DNA of 10,473 nt from Betaproteobacteria bacterium (GTDB taxonomy: Bacteria; Pseudomonadota; Gammaproteobacteria; Burkholderiales; SG8-39). Below, piece after piece: positions 1-7,149 of this stretch (position 1 is the first letter of the stretch; each line of letters opens with the position of its first letter). The stretch is taken from positions 1 through 10,473 of the forward strand of contig JAEKLK010000052.1 in assembly GCA_019509895.1 (NCBI GenBank), in the 5' to 3' direction. A model generated the notes under the pieces. The model was not told where the DNA came from. It saw only the letters and a list, made by a program, of their open reading frames with translations, and did no database searches. Made by a program: the position numbers and the translations under genes.

Positions 1-13
1 ATCCATCGCGCGC

Positions 14-29
14 CGATTCTATAGAATCG
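14..29. promoter_or_regulatory. Palindromic -10 region upstream of plsY (possible bidirectional promoter)
   Basis: CGATTCTATAGAATCG is a perfect 16-nt palindrome ending 5 nt before the plsY ATG. It contains TAGAAT at 22-27, a good sigma-70 -10 hexamer, and by symmetry the same hexamer on the minus strand. Transcription started about 7 nt after 22-27 would begin at or next to the plsY start codon. No -35 can be judged because the window begins 13 nt upstream. It could instead be an operator for a dimeric repressor. The promoter reading is an inference. Confidence 0.4.
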
Positions 30-34
30 ATGCG

Positions 35-634
35 ATGGAGACGGTGCTGCCTATATTGATAACGACAGTGGTGGCGTACCTGATCGGGTCCATTTCCTTT
101 GCCATCGTCGTAAGCCACGCCATGCGGCTGCCCGATCCGCGCAGCTACGGCTCGAAAAATCCCGGCGCCACGAATGTGCTTCGCAGCGGCCGCAAATCGG
201 CCGCGGTGCTGACGCTGCTCGGTGATGCCGCCAAGGGCTTTGTCGCGGTGTGGCTGGCGCAGCGCTATGCGGCCGAAGCGGCGCCGTATGCAGCGCTCGC
301 GGTGTTCCTCGGGCATCTGTTCCCGGCGTACCACCGCTTCGCCGGCGGCAAGGGTGTGGCCACGGCGGCCGGCGTGCTGCTTGCGATCGACTGGCGGCTC
401 GGCCTCGCCACGCTCGCCACGTGGCTCATCATCGTGGCGTTCCTGCGCTATTCATCGCTCGCCGCGCTGGTCGCGGCGGCATTCGCGCCGTTCTTCACCG
501 CGCTGCTCATGGGCCTGGACGCCTATTTCGCCTGCGTACTGGTGATCTCGGCGCTGCTGGTATGGCGCCATCGCGGCAACATCGGGCGTCTGATGGCCGG
601 CACCGAGTCGCGAATCGGCGGCAAGAAGGCCTAG
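35..634 (+). CDS. plsY: Glycerol-3-phosphate acyltransferase PlsY
   Basis: This integral inner-membrane enzyme transfers an acyl group from acyl-phosphate to glycerol 3-phosphate, making lysophosphatidic acid, the first step of phospholipid synthesis in the PlsX/PlsY route. The 199 residues match the family's usual length of about 200. The three conserved motifs are present in order: SYGSKNPGATNVLR (37-50), GHLFPAYHRFAGGKGVAT (93-110, with the glycine-rich GGKG) and the RGNIGRL...ES stretch (180-192). Hydrophobic segments lie near 4-28, 55-75, 83-97, 107-137 and 140-175, as expected for a five-helix protein. The ATG at 35 gives the normal N-terminus and has no Shine-Dalgarno sequence in front of it; a -10-like hexamer lies 7 nt upstream, so a leaderless mRNA is possible. 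It converges on tsaD, and the two TAG stops overlap in CTAG at 631-634. Confidence 0.96.
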   Translation: METVLPILITTVVAYLIGSISFAIVVSHAMRLPDPRSYGSKNPGATNVLRSGRKSAAVLTLLGDAAKGFVAVWLAQRYAAEAAPYAALAVFLGHLFPAYHRFAGGKGVATAAGVLLAIDWRLGLATLATWLIIVAFLRYSSLAALVAAAFAPFFTALLMGLDAYFACVLVISALLVWRHRGNIGRLMAGTESRIGGKKA

Positions 635-1603
635 AGCGGCAGCCGCGGCTTTACCGTGAACGCGTGCGGCGTGGCTGCCTCGCCTCTTTGCAGGTGCGTT
701 GCCGCGGCGAAGGCGATCATCGCGCCGTTGTCGGTGCAGAGCTCGGGCTCCGGGTAATACACCTCGGCAGAGCGCCGGGCGGCTTCCGCGTCGAGCGCCG
801 CGCGCAGCTGGCGATTGGCGCCGACGCCGCCGGCGACCACCAGGCGCTTCAGCCCATTGGCCTGTAGCGCTCGCATGCATTTGGCGACCAGCACCTCGAC
901 CACTGCATCGACGAACGCGCGCGCGATGTCGGCATGATCGGCCGGTCCCGCCTTGCCGGCGAGCAGCAGCACAGCGGTCTTGAGGCCGGAGAAGCTGAAG
1001 TCGAGACCGCCGCTCGCGAGCATTGGCCGCGGCAGCGCGTAGCGTCCCGGCTTGCCGTTTTCGGCCAGCGCGGAGAGCGCGGGTCCGCCTGGATAGCCCA
1101 AGCCGAGCAGCTTCGCCGTCTTGTCGAACGCTTCGCCTGCCGCATCGTCTTGCGTTTCCCCGAGGAGCCGGTACTCACCTACGCCATCGACTCGCATTAA
1201 CTGCGTGTGTCCTCCGGAAACAAGCAGCGCGACGAACGGAAACTGCGGCCGCCGCGCCGAGAGCAGCGGTGACAGCAGATGGCCCTCCAGGTGATGGATG
1301 CCGAGTACCGGAATGCCGAGCGCCACACCGAGCGCTTGGGCGTACGAGGCGCCGACGAGCAGCGCGCCGGCGAGGCCGGGCCCTTCGGTGTAGCCAATGC
1401 CGTACAGCTCGCGCATCGAGCGCCCCGCGCGCGCGAGCACCCGGCGGGTGAGCGGCACGAGGCGCTGGATGTGATCGCGCGCCGTAGGCTTCGTGCATGG
1501 CCACTTGCGAGTGCACAGCGTGCGCGGCCAGGCGGCCGGCGGCGCCGTCGTAGAGCGCGACGCCCGTTTCGTCGCAGGAAGTCTCGATACCGAGGACGAG
1601 CAT
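631..1603 (-). pseudogene. tsaD: TsaD, tRNA t6A threonylcarbamoyltransferase, split by a frame break
   Basis: TsaD, with TsaB, TsaE and TsaC-made threonylcarbamoyl-AMP, makes t6A37 in ANN-decoding tRNAs. The N-terminal part reads from ATG at 1603 (MLVLGIETSCDETGVALYDG) to AYG near 1481. The rest continues in another frame from RDHIQRLVPLTRR (about 1479) to the stop at 631. Family features in the second part include the metal-binding HHLEGH, LVSGGHT, GEAFDKTAKLLGLGYPGGP, FSFSGLKTA, VAGGVGANRQLR and CTDNGAMIA. From memory of the family, AYG is normally followed by GVVPELAS and then RDH; only one G remains here, which implies 23 missing nt. Restoring them gives 996 nt, or 331 aa, the normal length. 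As written, the long downstream fragment could only start at a GTG at 1458 and would lack the N-terminal nucleotide-fold strands. It may be a true lesion or an assembly error, since tsaD is essential in most bacteria. Confidence 0.88.
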
Positions 1604-1614
1604 TCGATTGATTT

Positions 1615-1623
1615 TGATACAAT
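1615..1623 (+). promoter_or_regulatory. Extended -10 promoter for the rpsU operon
   Basis: TGATACAAT holds the hexamer TACAAT at 1618-1623 (one change from TATAAT) preceded by TG at 1615-1616, the extended -10 arrangement. No convincing -35 lies 16-18 nt upstream, which is tolerated with an extended -10. It sits in the 47-nt gap between the divergent tsaD and rpsU starts, about 27 nt before the rpsU ATG. The same AT-rich patch read on the minus strand (TATCAA at 1619-1614) may serve tsaD, which has no Shine-Dalgarno sequence. Confidence 0.5.
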
Positions 1624-1650
1624 TCAGCCCCCTTTCGAGCCGAGGACTGG

Positions 1651-1863
1651 ATGCCGGTCGTCAGAGTCAAAGAAAACGAGCCGTTTGAAGTGGCCATGCG
1701 GCGCTTCAAGCGCACGGTCGAGAAGACCGGTCTGCTTACCGAATTGCGAGCGCGTGAGTACTACGAGAAGCCGACCGCCGAAAGGAAGCGCAAGCTCGCC
1801 GCGGCCGTGAAGCGCCATCACAAGCGTCTGCGCAGCCAGATGCTGCCGCAGAAGCTGTACTAA
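1651..1863 (+). CDS. rpsU: 30S ribosomal protein S21
   Basis: S21 is a small basic protein of the 30S platform near the 3' end of 16S rRNA and the anti-Shine-Dalgarno region, needed for initiation on natural mRNAs. The 70-residue product begins MPVVRVKENEPFEVAMRRFKR and contains the family core KTGLL-ELR-REYYEKPTAERKRK, followed by a Lys/Arg-rich tail (KRHHKRLRSQ). Length and sequence are typical. The ATG at 1651 is preceded by GAGGA (1642-1646) at a short spacing. It is the first gene of the macromolecular-synthesis operon, with yqeY immediately downstream, then dnaG and rpoD. Its position behind an extended -10 promoter and divergent from tsaD agrees with the common proteobacterial arrangement. 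Confidence 0.97.
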   Translation: MPVVRVKENEPFEVAMRRFKRTVEKTGLLTELRAREYYEKPTAERKRKLAAAVKRHHKRLRSQMLPQKLY

Positions 1864-1870
1864 AACCGCA

Positions 1871-2317
1871 ATCCCCCTCAAGCAGCAAATCAACGAAGAC
1901 GTGAAGACCGCCATGCGGGCGAAGGACGCCGCTCGGCTGTCCACGCTTCGCCTGCTCAGCGCGGCCATCAAGCAGCGGGAGGTGGACGAGCGCATCGAGC
2001 TCGATGACGACGCGGTCGTGGGCGTGATCGAGAAGATGATCAAGCAGCGGCGCGAGTCGATCGCGCAGTTCGAGAAAGGCGCCCGCCAGGATCTCGCCGA
2101 TGCGGAAAAGGCCGAGGTGCAGGTGCTCTCGGCGTATCTGCCGGCGCAGATGAGCGATGCGGAGATCCAGCGCGAAGTCGAGGCCGCCATCGCTGCCAGC
2201 GGCGCGAGCGGGGCGAAGGACATGGGCAAGGTGATGGCCGCGCTCAAGGGCAAGCTTGCGGGCAAGGCCGACATGGGGAAAGTCTCGGCGCTCGTCAAGG
2301 CACGGCTCGCCGGCTAA
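1871..2317 (+). CDS. yqeY: YqeY/GatB-like protein; start codon uncertain (ATC at 1871 or GTG at 1901)
   Basis: This is a helical protein of the YqeY family, similar to the tail domain of GatB, which binds tRNA in the Glu-tRNA(Gln)/Asp-tRNA(Asn) amidotransferase. The role of the free-standing protein is not settled. Family features are DVKTAMRAKDAARLSTLRLLSAAIKQREVDER, KMIKQRRES--QF-KGAR-DL, E---L--YLPAQMSD-EI, and a C-terminal block with DMGKVMAALKGKLAGKADMGKVS. The first standard start in frame is GTG at 1901, but family-like sequence (PLKQQINED) continues upstream to ATC at 1871, exactly where ATG is expected. From 1871 the product has 148 residues, the usual size; from 1901 it has 138 and loses most of the first helix. 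The frame has no ATG, GTG or TTG between its upstream stop at 1808 and 1901, and no Shine-Dalgarno stands at either site. It lies 7 nt after rpsU, so coupling to rpsU translation is likely. Confidence 0.9.
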   Translation: MPLKQQINEDVKTAMRAKDAARLSTLRLLSAAIKQREVDERIELDDDAVVGVIEKMIKQRRESIAQFEKGARQDLADAEKAEVQVLSAYLPAQMSDAEIQREVEAAIAASGASGAKDMGKVMAALKGKLAGKADMGKVSALVKARLAG

Positions 2318-2327
2318 AAGGCCGACC

Positions 2328-2347
2328 CCCGCGGGCGGTTCCGCGGG
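2328..2347 (+). promoter_or_regulatory. GC-rich hairpin ending 3 nt before the dnaG start
   Basis: CCCGCGG (2328-2334) pairs perfectly with CCGCGGG (2341-2347) across the loop GCGGTT. The 3' arm occupies the position where the dnaG ribosome-binding site should be. There is no U-tract, so it is not a standard intrinsic terminator. It could lower dnaG translation or mark RNA processing. In E. coli the rpsU-dnaG gap carries an attenuating terminator, so a control element at this place is plausible, but the function is inferred. Confidence 0.5.
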
Positions 2348-2350
2348 ACA

Positions 2351-4168
2351 ATGGCCGTAGCCCGAAAAGTGATTCCCGATTCGTTCAAGCAGGACCTGCT
2401 GAACCGCGTCGACATCGTCGACGTCATTTCACGCTACGTGCAGCTGAAGAAGGGTGGCGCGAATTTTCTCGGCCTCTGTCCCTTCCATAACGAGAAGACG
2501 CCGTCCTTCACGGTCAGCCCGGCGAAGCAGTTCTATCACTGCTTCGGCTGCGGGGTGCACGGCAATGCCGTCGGCTTTCTCATGGCGTACTCGACGCTTG
2601 GGTACATCGACGCGGTGAAGGAGCTTGCCGCCTCGGTCGGTATGCAGGTGCCCGACGAGCGACCGCCGACGCCAGAGCAGGCCGCGCGCAAGGAGCGCGA
2701 GACCGACCTCTACGGGCTGATGGACAAGGCGATGGATTTCTATCGCGGCGAGCTGAAGAAATCGCCGCGCGCCATCGCCTATCTGAAGGGACGGGGGCTG
2801 ACTGGCGAGATCGCGGCCCGTTTCCGCATCGGCTACGCGCCCGACGACTGGCAGGGGCTGAAGGGCGCCTTTGCACAGTACGAGGACGCGGCGCTCGTCG
2901 AGGCCGGGCTCGTCATCCAGAACGAGGGTAAGCGCTACGACCGCTTTCGCGACCGCGTCATGTTCCCGATCTTCAATGTGCGCGGCGCGGTCATTGGCTT
3001 CGGTGGCCGGGTCATCGGTGAGGGCGAGCCGAAGTACCTCAATTCGCCGGAGACGCCGCTTTTCGAGAAGGGGCGCGAGCTCTACGGTTTGCTGCATGCC
3101 CGGGATGCGATCCGGACGGCCGGTCACGTGCTGGTGGTCGAGGGCTACATGGACGTGGTGGCGCTCGCGCAGCACGAGGTCGGCAACGCCGTGGCGACGC
3201 TCGGCACGGCAACCACCCCGGTGCATGTGGGCAAGCTGTTGCGCACGGCGGACGAGATCGTCTTCTGCTTCGACGGCGACGCGGCCGGGCGCAAGGCAGC
3301 CTGGCGGGCGCTCGAGGTGAGCCTGCCGCTCGCGCCGGACCACAAGCCGATCCGGTTCCTCTGCCTGCCCGATGGCGAGGACCCCGACACGTACGTGCGC
3401 AAGCACGGAAAGGAGGGTTGGCAGCGAAAGCTGCGCGAGGCGGAGACGCTCAGCCAGTTCCTGCTGTCACAACTGCGCGCGGAGTGCGACTTGGAGACAC
3501 CGGAGGGCCGAGCCCGGTTTGTTTCGGTAGCGAAGCCGCATGTCCAGAAAATAACGGCCCCACAGCTTCGGCTGCAGATCGCCAACGCGGTTGCGGAGCT
3601 GGCCCGCCTGCCGCAGGGCGCCGGTATCCCAAGCTTGCTTGAACTGCCTGCTCGAGACAGGCGATTCTCACGCCCCCCGCCGGCACGGACGAGTTACGCC
3701 GCCCCTCGCTCCCCGGAATACAGGTTGCTCTACAGCCTCCTTCTCGACCTGTCGCTTGCTGAGCACGTTGACGACGACCTGCTGCTCCGGAACCTGCCGG
3801 AGTCAGGCGCTGTAATTGCTGTTCGGGACGCCTGTCGGGAATTTGAGACCGAACCGTCGGTGGGGCTCCTGGTTGACCGCCTGCAGGGCGGTCCATGGCT
3901 TGATTTGATCTTGGGAGCCCATAAATACGGGGAAGAGTTGGCTTTCGAGCCCGAAGAGGCCTCCTACGAGTTCCAGCAGGCCCTGGTAAACCTGGATTTG
4001 GCGCGCCGCAAGCGAGAGCTCGATCACCTTCGGGAAGGCGGATTGCGGTCGAAGGAGGAGCGCATCGCGTTCCAGGAGAAGAACCTGGACCGCAAAAAAA
4101 TCGAAGATGGACTAAGACTCCAGGCGCCCGTCGCGGGCACTTCCAAGCCCTTGAGTGGTCAACTATAA
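2351..4168 (+). CDS. dnaG: DNA primase DnaG
   Basis: DnaG makes the short RNA primers for lagging- and leading-strand synthesis and is recruited to the fork by DnaB helicase. The 605-residue protein has the expected three parts. The N-terminal CHC2 zinc-binding domain has ligands C43, H46, C64 and C67 (CPFHNEKTPSF and FYHCFGCGVHG). The central RNA-polymerase domain carries a TOPRIM fold with E264 (VVEGYMDV) and D308/D310 (FCFDGDAAGRKA), after the conserved FRDRVMFPIFN and IGFGGRV blocks. The C-terminal region (about 420-605) is the helicase-interaction domain and is poorly conserved in general. The ATG at 2351 gives the standard N-terminus; its ribosome-binding region lies in a hairpin. From about 3480 to the stop the codon use shifts to many more A/T-ending and rare codons (AGG, AGA, ATA, CTA, GTA, GGA), unlike the first two thirds and unlike rpoD. 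Confidence 0.97.
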   Translation: MAVARKVIPDSFKQDLLNRVDIVDVISRYVQLKKGGANFLGLCPFHNEKTPSFTVSPAKQFYHCFGCGVHGNAVGFLMAYSTLGYIDAVKELAASVGMQVPDERPPTPEQAARKERETDLYGLMDKAMDFYRGELKKSPRAIAYLKGRGLTGEIAARFRIGYAPDDWQGLKGAFAQYEDAALVEAGLVIQNEGKRYDRFRDRVMFPIFNVRGAVIGFGGRVIGEGEPKYLNSPETPLFEKGRELYGLLHARDAIRTAGHVLVVEGYMDVVALAQHEVGNAVATLGTATTPVHVGKLLRTADEIVFCFDGDAAGRKAAWRALEVSLPLAPDHKPIRFLCLPDGEDPDTYVRKHGKEGWQRKLREAETLSQFLLSQLRAECDLETPEGRARFVSVAKPHVQKITAPQLRLQIANAVAELARLPQGAGIPSLLELPARDRRFSRPPPARTSYAAPRSPEYRLLYSLLLDLSLAEHVDDDLLLRNLPESGAVIAVRDACREFETEPSVGLLVDRLQGGPWLDLILGAHKYGEELAFEPEEASYEFQQALVNLDLARRKRELDHLREGGLRSKEERIAFQEKNLDRKKIEDGLRLQAPVAGTSKPLSGQL

Positions 4169-4175
4169 TGCGCGG
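4164..4175 (+). promoter_or_regulatory. Internal rpoD promoter: TATAAT overlapping the dnaG stop, GC-rich discriminator
   Basis: TATAAT (4164-4169) is a perfect -10 consensus and contains the dnaG stop codon TAA (4166-4168). A weak -35 candidate, TTCCAA (4141-4146), lies 17 nt upstream. The bases just after it, GCGCGG, form the GC-rich discriminator typical of promoters under stringent (ppGpp/DksA) control. The rpoD ATG follows about 50 nt later, after GGGGGA (4213-4218), which serves as the ribosome-binding site. A separate promoter for rpoD fits the higher sigma factor demand compared with primase. Confidence 0.6.
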
Positions 4176-4220
4176 TTCTTTTTTCCGCGGTCGGCACGAG
4201 GTTTTTAGGTCGGGGGACCA

Positions 4221-6434
<2,214 letters not shown>

Positions 6435-6445
6435 AAAGACGCCGA

Positions 6446-6481
6446 AAACAAAAAAGGCCGCGCATGCGGCCTTTTTTGTTT
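6446..6481 (+). terminator. Rho-independent terminator after rpoD
   Basis: A perfect 16-bp stem pairs 6446-6461 (an A-rich stretch then GGCCGC) with 6466-6481 (GCGGCC then TTTTTTGTTT) around the loop GCAT. The GC core followed by a long U-run is a textbook intrinsic terminator. The mirrored A-run on the 5' arm means it could also work for transcripts coming from the right. It ends the rpsU-yqeY-dnaG-rpoD operon. Confidence 0.93.
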
Positions 6482-6486
6482 ATAAC
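6481..6486 (+). promoter_or_regulatory. Possible -10 (TATAAC) for tRNA-Ile2
   Basis: TATAAC at 6481-6486 is followed by a GC-rich discriminator (GGCGCCC), and the tRNA begins 10 nt later. A -35 would have to fall inside the terminator stem, where no match to TTGACA is seen. The tRNA may otherwise depend on read-through of the rpoD terminator. Weak call. Confidence 0.3.
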
Positions 6487-6496
6487 GGCGCCCGAA

Positions 6497-6570
6497 GGGC
6501 CGATAGCTCAGCCGGTCAGAGCAGGGGACTCATAATCCCTTGGTCGTTGGTTCGAATCCAACTCGGCCCA
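6497..6570 (+). tRNA. tRNA-Ile2 (anticodon CAU, lysidine-type)
   Basis: A full cloverleaf can be folded. The acceptor GGGCCGA pairs with TCGGCCC. The D-stem is GCTC/GAGC, and the anticodon stem is GGGGA/TCCCT around loop CTCATAA. The T-stem is GTTGG/CCAAC with loop TTCGAAT, and the discriminator is A. Anticodon CAU could mean Met or Ile2. The anticodon-arm context (GACTCATAATC-CTTGGTCG) and the C4-G69 and C5-G68 pairs match tRNA-Ile2, the substrate of TilS, which converts C34 to lysidine so that AUA is read. Automated tools often label this gene tRNA-Met. The 3' CCA is not encoded: the next bases are TCA, so CCA must be added by the nucleotidyltransferase. Confidence 0.9.
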
Positions 6571-6810
6571 TCAACCGCGGCACTGGCCCAGCCGCGTCTC
6601 CGGCCCCGGCACGCTTTGCACACTAGGCGCTGCCACGCTGTCCGGAAGCGGGATGGCCGTGCTCTGTGGCGCGGTCGGGACCACGTCGACGTGCTCGATC
6701 GACACGGCGGGAAAGTCGGCGTGCCATAGCGGATAGGCGGCGACGAATAGGACGAGGAAAAGGGCGCGGTAGCTGATGCGCGGGGAGATGGCGAGAAGGG
6801 CGGTGGTCAT
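6571..6810 (-). CDS. Small single-pass membrane or secreted protein, unknown function
   Basis: I do not recognise this family. The 79-residue product starts MTTALLAISPRISYRALFLVLF and has one hydrophobic segment at about 14-28 (YRALFLVLFVAAYPL), which could be a membrane anchor or an uncleaved signal. A Pro/Ser/Val-rich, mostly polar tail follows (30-79), with one cysteine near the end. A strong Shine-Dalgarno GGGAGG (plus-strand 6819-6824) stands 8 nt before the ATG, which is the best evidence that this is translated. The same frame is open further upstream, but that part lacks such a signal. Its TGA stop is the TCA directly following the tRNA-Ile2 gene, so the two genes abut tail to tail. 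Function is unknown; the expression call rests on the ribosome-binding site and the coherent topology. Confidence 0.55.
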   Translation of the reverse strand: MTTALLAISPRISYRALFLVLFVAAYPLWHADFPAVSIEHVDVVPTAPQSTAIPLPDSVAAPSVQSVPGPETRLGQCRG

Positions 6811-6850
6811 TCGGATTGCCTCCCTGGGACTCGCGCCATCTTCCGCGCCA

Positions 6851-6866
6851 CGGCGGCGCGCCGCCG
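6851..6866. repeat. Perfect 16-nt GC palindrome
   Basis: CGGCGGCGCGCCGCCG is its own reverse complement. It lies in the gap between the divergent small membrane protein and zinc-ribbon ORFs, about 40 nt upstream of the former's start. It may be an operator-like site or part of a 5' leader structure. There is no direct functional evidence, and GC-rich DNA produces such dyads more easily than balanced DNA. Confidence 0.45.
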
Positions 6867-6933
6867 CGAAGGAGTGCCTGATCTTGCTGATTTTGTAGCC
6901 CAGGAGCGGCATGGCGGTTGCTCCGCGCCTGAC

Positions 6934-7149
6934 ATGCTGCCTACCCATGACGTGCCATGCCCGCAATGCGGCAAGCCGCTCTACAGCGCCACCTCGCTGG
7001 AAGACGCGGTGATCGTGGCGACGCCGGAAAGCCCGAAGGTGGAGAACGACGGCGGCGGCTACTACTTGCGCTGTCCATCGTGCGGCGGCCGCGTTGCGAT
7101 GGAGCGGCTGGAGCGTGGCGGACGCGCCGCCTGGCGACCGCGCGCCTAG
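6934..7149 (+). CDS. Small zinc-ribbon protein, unknown function
   Basis: From ATG at 6934 the product is 71 residues. It contains two CxxC knuckles, CPQCGKPL near the N-terminus and CPSCGGRV about 40 residues later, the layout of a four-cysteine zinc ribbon. Between them lies a hydrophobic and acidic spacer with EDAVIVATPESPKVE and GGGYYLRC. The C-terminus is Arg-rich. A GTG at 6874 would add 20 residues but gives a non-descript N-terminus and no better ribosome-binding site; neither start has a clear Shine-Dalgarno, so the start is uncertain. The paired CPxCG motifs argue for a real gene. The TAG stop overlaps the SapC stop in CTAG at 7146-7149. No function can be assigned; metal-dependent binding to nucleic acid or protein is possible. 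Confidence 0.6.
   Translation: MLPTHDVPCPQCGKPLYSATSLEDAVIVATPESPKVENDGGGYYLRCPSCGGRVAMERLERGGRAAWRPRA

Noticed and set aside
1197..1715. 172-codon minus-strand frame crossing the tsaD-rpsU gap
   Set aside because: It overlaps rpsU and the promoter region; its middle and end are alternative frames of tsaD.
2429..3406. 325-codon open frame on the minus strand opposite dnaG
   Set aside because: Antisense shadow of dnaG with no family motif; the zinc-finger and TOPRIM motifs fix the coding strand.
4171..4189. CGCGG / CCGCG dyad with a T-rich loop before rpoD as a terminator
   Set aside because: Only 5 bp with a 9-nt loop and no U-run after it; the TATAAT next to it explains the region better.
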